Assembly (NCBI GenBank): GCA_039807445.1
Contig: JBDHRG010000018.1
Coordinates: forward strand, 1 to 33,135
Direction of reading: 5' to 3'
DNA length: 33,135 nt
Source of the DNA: JBDHRG01 sp039807445
GTDB lineage: Bacteria > Pseudomonadota > Gammaproteobacteria > Competibacterales > Competibacteraceae
The notes under the pieces are model-generated. The model worked only from the letters and a program-made list of their open reading frames with translations. It was not told the DNA's origin and did no database searches. Positions 27,822-33,135 of the stretch are shown piece by piece (the stretch's first letter is position 1; every line of letters starts with the position of its first letter). The position numbers were made by a program, and so were the translations under genes.

Positions 27822-29269
27822 AGGCACTGCGCCGCTTGTTGCCGCGCTCGCTGCGCGGGCGCTTCGTCGCGCTGATGATCGCCGGTGTGGTGCTGGCGCA
27901 GCTCGCGGGGCACGCCGTGTGGCATTCGCAGGCGCGCGCGACGCACCTCGAGCTGGTCGACCGCGTCTCGCGCGACCTGGCGCTCGGCATCGCCTCGACC
28001 GCGCGCTTCTTCGGCTCGCTGCCGTACGAATACCGCCACATCGTGCTCGACCAGCTGCGGCAGATGGGCGGCACGCGCTTCTTCGTCAGCCTCAACCGCG
28101 AGCGCATCCGCGTCGCCGACATTCCCGACAGCGAAGAGAAGCGCATCGTCGTCGCCAACGTGCGCGAGGTGCTGCAGCAGGCGCTCGCGCTGTCGCAGGT
28201 GCAGATCGAGTTCTCGCCGCCCGAGTCGCTGCACGTGCTGAACAACGAGATCCTGCTCAAGGACCTGCCGCCGCGCTGGGCCGAGCACACGCTGCTGCTC
28301 GAGCCGCTGTCGCCGCCGGTCCTGGTGGTGCAGCTCGCACTGGCGCCCGACGCCTGGCTGTACGTCGCGACGCTGGTGCCGGTGCCCGGTTTCCTGTCCG
28401 ACCAGGGGCTGCTGACGCCCGAGCGGCTGGTGGCGCTGCTGCTGACGCTGGCGGTGGTGGTCGGGCTGTCGCTGCTCGGCGTGCGCGGGCTGACCCGGCC
28501 GCTGGCGCAGATCGCCGGGGCCGCGCAGGCGCTGGGGCGCGACCTCGACCATCCGCCGCTGCCCGAGGACGGCAGCACCGAGCTCGCCGCGACCGCGCGC
28601 GCCTTCAACCGCATGCAGGAGCGCCTGCAGGGTTATCTGCGCGACCGCGAGCGCTTGTTCTCGGCGATCTCGCACGACCTGAAGACGCCGATCACGCGGC
28701 TGCGGCTGCGCGCCGAGCTGCTCGACGACGCGGCGCTGCGCGCGAAGTTCGTGCGCGATCTGGCCGAGCTCGACCTGATGGTCAAGGGTGCGCTGCAGTC
28801 GGTGAAGGACACCGACATCCACGAGAACCCCGAGCCGGTCGACGTGGCCGCGCTGCTCGCCGCGATGCGCGAAGACCTGCTGCTGCGCGGTGCGGTGCTC
28901 GAAGTGCGCGGCAGCGCGGCGCCGATCCGCGCGCGGCCGCTGGCGCTGAAGCGCTGTCTGACCAACCTGGTCGACAACGCCGTGTTCTACGGCGAGCGCG
29001 CCGAGGTGAGGCTCGAGGACGGCGCCGAGGCGCTGGCGGTGCGCATCCGCGACCGCGGCCCCGGCATCCCCGAGGATAAGCTCGAAGCCGTGTTCGAGCC
29101 CTTCGTCCGGCTCGAGCCCTCGCGCAACCGCAACACCGGCGGCACCGGGCTGGGGCTCGGCATCGCCCGCCACATCGCCCGCGCCCACGGCGGCGAGCTG
29201 AGCCTGCACAACCACCCCGGTGGCGGGCTCGAAGCGCGGCTGGTGCTGCCGCGGCAGGCCGAGTCTTGA
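27818..29269 (+). CDS. Membrane sensor histidine kinase, EnvZ/GtrS type
   Basis: A 483-residue kinase paired with the regulator before it. The layout is transmembrane helix about 15-34, periplasmic domain about 35-200, transmembrane helix about 203-222, HAMP about 223-275, HisKA with His286 in FSAISHDLKTPITRLRLRAE, then the ATPase with N-box LTNLVDNAVFYG, G1 DRGPGIP and GTGLGLGIARHI. Length and order match the Pseudomonas kinase GtrS, which senses ketogluconate or 6-phosphogluconate, but the periplasmic ligand here is unknown. ATG 27818 is the start consistent with family N-termini; the open frame to 27746 reads the dyad repeat. Expression probably depends on coupling to the 29-codon frame. 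It is followed by a weak terminator at 29299. Confidence 0.93.
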   Translation: MKALRRLLPRSLRGRFVALMIAGVVLAQLAGHAVWHSQARATHLELVDRVSRDLALGIASTARFFGSLPYEYRHIVLDQLRQMGGTRFFVSLNRERIRVADIPDSEEKRIVVANVREVLQQALALSQVQIEFSPPESLHVLNNEILLKDLPPRWAEHTLLLEPLSPPVLVVQLALAPDAWLYVATLVPVPGFLSDQGLLTPERLVALLLTLAVVVGLSLLGVRGLTRPLAQIAGAAQALGRDLDHPPLPEDGSTELAATARAFNRMQERLQGYLRDRERLFSAISHDLKTPITRLRLRAELLDDAALRAKFVRDLAELDLMVKGALQSVKDTDIHENPEPVDVAALLAAMREDLLLRGAVLEVRGSAAPIRARPLALKRCLTNLVDNAVFYGERAEVRLEDGAEALAVRIRDRGPGIPEDKLEAVFEPFVRLEPSRNRNTGGTGLGLGIARHIARAHGGELSLHNHPGGGLEARLVLPRQAES

Positions 29270-29298
29270 CGCAGCCCTGCGATTTTCGCTGTGCAAGT

Positions 29299-29322
29299 CC
29301 GAGTCAAACACTCGGAAATTTT
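29299..29322 (+). terminator. Weak terminator after the sensor kinase gene
   Basis: CCGAGT (29299-29304) and ACTCGG (29310-29315) pair around the loop CAAAC and are followed by AAATTTTC. The stem is short but the trailing T-run fits a rho-independent terminator, 30 bp after the kinase stop. Confidence 0.55.
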
Positions 29323-29462
29323 CAATGTACGGATCGCATCGGTTCTCTTCGCGCAAGCTGCGCCGCTCGACGAACAGGTCGGTCGCTTCACAAGCAGCTG
29401 ATTCGGCTGATTTTAATCGCTCTGTACAGGCGACGAAAACCTATATCGCTCTTTCCATCGCA

Positions 29463-29491
29463 TTGACAGTCCCGCACCGGCCGACTATGCC
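29463..29491 (+). promoter_or_regulatory. Sigma-70-like promoter of the cytochrome oxidase cluster
   Basis: A perfect -35 TTGACA (29463-29468) is followed after exactly 17 bp by TATGCC (29486-29491), which keeps the first three -10 bases. Transcription would start near 29498, about 27 bp before the DUF2244 gene. The rest of the 255-bp gap (29270-29524) is AT-richer than its surroundings and holds only the terminator at 29299. I see no gene in it. Confidence 0.6.
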
Positions 29492-29524
29492 CTGTGAGGG
29501 TCCCTGCATCCGTTCGGGGGAACG

Positions 29525-29977
29525 ATGGTCGAGCTGCGGCGCGGGCCGGGGGACGGCGTGCTGATCGTGCTGCGGCCGAACCGCTCGGCGACGGGGCGGG
29601 GACTGCTCGGGTTCTTCCTCGGTCTGGCGCTGGTCACGGCGGCGGTCGCGGCGTTCTGGACCGCGCTCGGCGCCTGGCCGGTGGCGCCGTTCGCCGGGCT
29701 CGAACTCGCCGGCGTGGGCCTGGGGCTGTACGTGGCGGCCCGGCGCTGCGCGCGGGTGGAGGTGATCGCGGTCGGGCCCGAGCGGATCCGCGTCGAGCGC
29801 GGCCACCGCCGCTCCGAGTGGGCCGGCGAACTGCCGCGGGCCTGGGCACGGGTGGTGCGGTGCCATGGCCGCGTGGCGTTGCGGGCGCAGGGGCAGGAGC
29901 TCGAGGTGGGCGCCTTCCTGGCCGAAGACGAGCGCGAGCGCCTGGCGGCCGAGCTGCGGCGCGCGCTGGCGAGCTGA
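29525..29977 (+). CDS. DUF2244 membrane protein
   Basis: A 150-residue protein of the DUF2244 family. Family marks are the N-terminal VLRPNRSATGRGLLGFFLGLAL, two hydrophobic helices (about 29-48 and 54-72) and the C-terminal beta-rich half with VGPERIRVERG and LEVGAFLAEDERERLAAELRRAL. ATG 29525 has a CGGGGGAA site. It precedes the oxidase subunit II gene by 74 bp, and DUF2244 genes are frequently found with cox clusters, which suggests a role in oxidase assembly or regulation. No biochemical function is established. Confidence 0.88.
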   Translation: MVELRRGPGDGVLIVLRPNRSATGRGLLGFFLGLALVTAAVAAFWTALGAWPVAPFAGLELAGVGLGLYVAARRCARVEVIAVGPERIRVERGHRRSEWAGELPRAWARVVRCHGRVALRAQGQELEVGAFLAEDERERLAAELRRALAS

Positions 29978-30051
29978 CAGAAACGAGAGGGCGAGACAGG
30001 CCCCGTGCGGCCCGCGGAGACGGGCCCCACCACTTTCAGGAGAGGAGAGGC

Positions 30052-31239
30052 ATGGCTCGAATCCATCCGGTACGCGGCGCCTTCGCCGCGGGCAGCGCCC
30101 TGTTCTGGAGCGCAGGCGCGCAGGCGGCGCTCGAGCTGAACATGTCGCCGGGCGTGACCCCGGTCAGCCGGCAGGTCTACGACTTGCACATGACGATCTT
30201 CTGGATCTGCGTGCTGATCGGTCTGGTCGTGTTCGGCGTGATGTTCTGGTCGATCGTCCACCACCGCAAATCCAGGGGTGCGGTCGCGGCGCAGTTCCAC
30301 GAAAACACCGTCATCGAGCTCGCCTGGACCGTGGTGCCGGTGCTGATCCTGGTCGGCATGGCGATCCCGGCGACGAGGACGCTGATCGCGATGGAAGACA
30401 CGCGCAACGCCGAGCTGACGATCAAGGTCACCGGTTACCAGTGGAAGTGGCGCTACGACTACCTCGAGGAAAACCTCGGCCTCTACAGCAACCTGAAGAC
30501 CCCGCCGCAGCAGGTCTACGGCGATGCGCCCAAGGACGAGCACTACCTGCTCGAGGTCGACCAGCCGCTGGTGGTGCCGGTCGGCAAGAAGGTACGCTTC
30601 CTGGTGACCGCCTCCGACGTGATCCACTCGTGGTGGGTGCCGGCGCTGGGCTGGAAGCAGGACGCGATCCCCGGTTTCATCAACGAGAACTGGGCGCTGA
30701 TCGAGAAGCCCGGCATCTACCGCGGCCAGTGCGCCGAGCTGTGCGGCAAGGACCACGGCTTCATGCCGATCGTGGTAGTGGCGATGGCCGACAAGGATTA
30801 CCGGCAGTGGCTGGCCGACACCAAGGGCCGGCTCGCCGCCGATGCTGCCGGTGCCGACCGCACCTGGGACCGGGCCGAACTGATGAAGAAGGGCGAGGAG
30901 GTGTTCAAGGCGTGCGCCGCGTGCCACCAGGCCAACGGCGAAGGCATTCCCGGGATGTTCCCGCCGCTGGTCGCAGGCAAGCCCTTCGCGGCCGACGAGG
31001 CACTGCTCGAGCCGCTGCGCGAACGCGGCTTCCTCGATGCCGCCGGGCGCATCGTGCTGCCGGCGGTGCAGCCGCACGTGGAGACCGTGATGAAGGGCAT
31101 CCCGGGCACCGCGATGGCGGGCTTCGCCGGCCAGTTGAGCGACGTCGAGCTCGCCGCGGTGCTGACCTACGTCCGCAACGCCTGGGGCAACGCCGGCGGT
31201 GACGCCGTGCAGCCCGCCGCCATCAAGGCGCTGCGCTGA
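30052..31239 (+). CDS. coxB: Cytochrome c oxidase subunit II with fused cytochrome c domain
   Basis: A 395-residue subunit of a caa3-type terminal oxidase in the inner membrane. A signal-like helix (about 8-25) and two membrane helices (about 47-68 and 86-106) precede the CuA domain, whose ligands are visible: His192, Cys227, Glu229, Cys231, His235 and Met238 in GQCAELCGKDHGFM. A C-terminal cytochrome c domain follows with the haem site CAACH (288-292) and a likely axial Met in GTAMAGF. ATG 30052 has AGGAGAGGAGAGG upstream. The leader also folds into a GC-rich hairpin (CCCGT 30002-30006 with ACGGG 30020-30024). Subunit I follows after 22 bp. The fused haem lets the enzyme take electrons from a soluble or membrane cytochrome c. 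Confidence 0.96.
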   Translation: MARIHPVRGAFAAGSALFWSAGAQAALELNMSPGVTPVSRQVYDLHMTIFWICVLIGLVVFGVMFWSIVHHRKSRGAVAAQFHENTVIELAWTVVPVLILVGMAIPATRTLIAMEDTRNAELTIKVTGYQWKWRYDYLEENLGLYSNLKTPPQQVYGDAPKDEHYLLEVDQPLVVPVGKKVRFLVTASDVIHSWWVPALGWKQDAIPGFINENWALIEKPGIYRGQCAELCGKDHGFMPIVVVAMADKDYRQWLADTKGRLAADAAGADRTWDRAELMKKGEEVFKACAACHQANGEGIPGMFPPLVAGKPFAADEALLEPLRERGFLDAAGRIVLPAVQPHVETVMKGIPGTAMAGFAGQLSDVELAAVLTYVRNAWGNAGGDAVQPAAIKALR

Positions 31240-31261
31240 GCGCAGGCCGGGAGATCTCGCA

Positions 31262-32857
31262 ATGTCCGCTACCGCTCACGACGTTCACGGCCACGACGAG
31301 CACGCGCCGCGCGGGCTCTGGCGCTGGGTCACGACCACCAATCACAAGGACATCGGCACGCTGTACCTGCTGTTCGCGCTGGCGATGTTCTTCGTCGGCG
31401 GCAGCATGGCGCTGGTGATCCGCGCCGAGCTGTTCCAGCCCGGGCTGCAGCTGGTCGAACCGCACTTCTTCAACCAGATGACCACGATGCACGCGCTGGT
31501 GATGATCTTCGGCGCGGTGATGCCGGCCTTCGTCGGCCTGGCCAACTGGCTGGTCCCGATGATGGTCGGCGCGCCCGACATGGCGCTGCCGCGGATGAAC
31601 AACTGGTCGTTCTGGATCCTGCCGTTCGCGTTCACGCTACTGTTGTCGACGCTGTTCATGGACGGCGGCGCGCCCGCCGGCGGCTGGACCATGTACCCGC
31701 CGCTGATGCTGCAGACCGGCGCCGCCTTCCCGTTCGTGATCCTGTCGGTGCACATGATGGGCATCTCGTCGGTGATGGGGGCGATCAACATCGTCGCGAC
31801 CATCCTCAACATGCGCGCGCCGGGCATGACGCTGATGCGGATGCCGCTGTTCGTGTGGACCTGGCTGATCACCGCCTACCTGCTGGTGGCGGTGATGCCG
31901 GTGCTGGCCGGCGCGGTGACGATGCTGCTGACCGACAAGTACTTCGGCACCAGCTTCTTCCATGCCGCCGGCGGCGGCGACCCGGTGATGTTCCAGCACA
32001 TCTTCTGGTTCTTCGGCCACCCCGAGGTCTACATCATGATCCTGCCGGCCTTCGGCATCGTGTCGCAGATCATCCCGACCTTCGCCCGCAAGCCGCTGTT
32101 CGGCTACGCGTCGATGGTGTACGCGACCGCGTCGATCGCCTTCCTGAGCTTCATCGTCTGGGCGCACCACATGTTCACCGTCGGCATGCCGCTGATGGGC
32201 GAGCTGTTCTTCATGTACGCGACGATGCTGATCGCGGTGCCGACCGGCGTCAAAGTGTTCAACTGGATCACGACGATGTGGAAGGGCTCGCTGAGCTTCG
32301 AGACGCCGATGCTGTTCGCGATCGCCTTCGTGGTACTGTTCACGATCGGCGGCTTCTCGGGGCTGATGCTCGCGATCGCGCCGGCCGACTTCCAGTACCA
32401 CGACACCTACTTCGTGGTCGCGCACTTCCACTACGTGCTGGTGCCGGGGGCGGTGTTCTCGATCATGGCGGCGGCGTACTACTGGCTGCCGAAGTGGACC
32501 GGGCACATGTACGACGAGAAGCTCGGCAAGCTGCACTTCTGGCTGTCGGCGATCGGCGTCAACGTGCTGTTCTTCCCGCAGCACTTCCTCGGGCTGGCGG
32601 GCATGCCGCGGCGCATCCCCGACTACGCGCTGCAGTTCGCCGAGTTCAACGCGATGTCCTCGGTCGGCGCCTTCGTGTTCGGCTTCTCGCAGCTGATCTT
32701 CCTGTGGACGGTGATCAAGTGCATCCGCGGCGGCGAGAAGGCCAGCGACCGCGTCTGGGAAGCCGCGCACGGGCTGGAGTGGACGCTGTCGTCGCCGCCG
32801 CCGCACCACAGCTTCCAGACCCCGCCCGACATCCGCGACGCCGACGCGCACAGCTGA
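31262..32857 (+). CDS. ctaD: Cytochrome c oxidase subunit I
   Basis: A 531-residue catalytic subunit of a haem-copper oxidase with about twelve membrane helices. Ligands are visible: haem a His77 and His390, haem a3 His388, CuB His253, His302 and His303, and the cross-linked Tyr257 in GHPEVYI. Glu255 of the D channel, Asp106 in GAPDMALP and Lys331 of the K channel are also present, so it is of class A1 and should pump protons. ATG 31262 is preceded by GGGAGA and gives MSATAHDVHGHDEHAPRG. The His-rich N-terminus is common in such subunits. It sits between coxB and the small membrane protein; subunit III must lie beyond the window. Confidence 0.97.
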   Translation: MSATAHDVHGHDEHAPRGLWRWVTTTNHKDIGTLYLLFALAMFFVGGSMALVIRAELFQPGLQLVEPHFFNQMTTMHALVMIFGAVMPAFVGLANWLVPMMVGAPDMALPRMNNWSFWILPFAFTLLLSTLFMDGGAPAGGWTMYPPLMLQTGAAFPFVILSVHMMGISSVMGAINIVATILNMRAPGMTLMRMPLFVWTWLITAYLLVAVMPVLAGAVTMLLTDKYFGTSFFHAAGGGDPVMFQHIFWFFGHPEVYIMILPAFGIVSQIIPTFARKPLFGYASMVYATASIAFLSFIVWAHHMFTVGMPLMGELFFMYATMLIAVPTGVKVFNWITTMWKGSLSFETPMLFAIAFVVLFTIGGFSGLMLAIAPADFQYHDTYFVVAHFHYVLVPGAVFSIMAAAYYWLPKWTGHMYDEKLGKLHFWLSAIGVNVLFFPQHFLGLAGMPRRIPDYALQFAEFNAMSSVGAFVFGFSQLIFLWTVIKCIRGGEKASDRVWEAAHGLEWTLSSPPPHHSFQTPPDIRDADAHS

Positions 32858-32873
32858 GAGCCGGGAGGACGCG

Positions 32874-33074
32874 ATGGTCGCGAACGGGCATCGCCGCCGC
32901 CGCAGCGCGGCGACGGGGGGCAGGCTGATCGAGGGGCGGCGTCCGACCCCGCGGAGGGTGGCGATGGAAATGCCCGATCGGCGCCGGGCGATCCGGCGCA
33001 CGCTGTGGCTGATGCTGGCGCTGGCGCTGGCGTTCTACCTCGGCTTCATCTGGGTCGTGGGGCACACGAAATGA
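32874..33074 (+). CDS. Small single-helix membrane protein of the cox cluster
   Basis: Up to 66 residues. The end is RRAIRRTLWLMLALALAFYLGFIWVVGHTK: a basic region, then one membrane helix (about 45-62 of the longer form). Two starts are possible: ATG 32874 with GGGAGGA upstream, giving an Arg-rich N-terminal extension, or ATG 32964 with CGGAGGG, giving 36 residues. The short form matches the very small oxidase assembly proteins that precede cox11 in betaproteobacteria. It overlaps the next start as ATGA, so the genes are coupled. A function in oxidase assembly is inferred from position. Confidence 0.7.
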   Translation: MVANGHRRRRSAATGGRLIEGRRPTPRRVAMEMPDRRRAIRRTLWLMLALALAFYLGFIWVVGHTK

Positions 33075-33135
33075 ACGCCGGCGTGCGCCGCTCGGTCTGG
33101 AGGCTGGGACTGCTGACGGCGGCGATGTTCGGCTT
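33071..33135 (+). CDS. ctaG: Cytochrome c oxidase assembly protein Cox11/CtaG, partial
   Basis: Only the first 21 codons are in the window (MNAGVRRSVWRLGLLTAAMFGF at the edge). This is the start of the N-terminal membrane helix of Cox11, where a similar AAMFGF segment is common. Cox11 delivers copper to the CuB site of subunit I. It starts at ATG 33071 overlapping the preceding stop. The call depends on position and this short stretch. Confidence 0.7.
   Translation, partial: MNAGVRRSVWRLGLLTAAMFG

Noticed and set aside
1..33135. tRNA, rRNA or known riboswitch
   Set aside because: I saw no tRNA cloverleaf, rRNA stretch or recognisable riboswitch core in the intergenic gaps, none of which exceeds 300 bp.

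Overview
The window is a GC-rich (visibly above 65 %) proteobacterial chromosome segment devoted mainly to sugar uptake and glucose breakdown by the Entner-Doudoroff (ED) route. Gene content (zwf/edd/eda/glk, HexR-type operators, Pseudomonas-type Gts glucose ABC transporter, DUF2244 and Cox11-type respiratory genes) points to a beta- or gammaproteobacterium. I cannot name the genus from sequence alone.

Layout. 1-140: a REP-like double hairpin. 141-1598 (-): zwf. 1599-1826: divergent control region with two near-perfect HexR palindromes. 1827-6230 (+): edd, eda, glk and an OmpR-family response regulator. 6217-11395 (-): a TorS-like hybrid histidine kinase, a PfkB sugar kinase and the two-domain ATPase of a ribose/fructose-type ABC importer, transcribed ATPase to kinase to sensor. 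11629-14707 (+): the permease and binding protein of the same importer and an aldose 1-epimerase. 14812-15607 (+): a ribbon-helix-helix antitoxin/GNAT toxin pair. 15631-16536 (-): aldo/keto reductase. 16659-20973: a cassette of different flavour (XRE-cupin regulator, TMADH/old-yellow-enzyme-like Fe-S flavoprotein, EutQ-like cupin, divergent polyamine-type binding protein) that ends in a terminator directly abutting an IS110-family transposase remnant. 21208-26797 (-): a glucose uptake operon gtsABCD plus a FucP/GluP-type sugar:H+ symporter. 26990-29269 (+): a second OmpR-type response regulator and its membrane histidine kinase. 29525-33135 (+): DUF2244 protein, caa3-type cytochrome oxidase subunits II and I, a small membrane protein and the first codons of cox11/ctaG.

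How it fits together. Glucose enters through GtsABCD or the symporter and is phosphorylated by Glk. It is oxidised by Zwf and split through Edd/Eda; 6-phosphogluconolactonase (pgl) and hexR are not in the window. A second sugar, probably fructose or ribose, enters through the divergent ABC importer and is phosphorylated by the PfkB kinase. Two two-component systems sit beside the two importers, and the promoter regions of both importers carry direct repeats spaced 11 bp, as expected for OmpR-family regulators. GC-rich hairpins of one type lie between cistrons in three operons. The strongest oddities are the cassette cut off by an IS110 remnant, the 29-codon reading frame made from a dyad repeat that is coupled to the second kinase, and the response regulator/sensor kinase pair divided between two opposing sugar operons.
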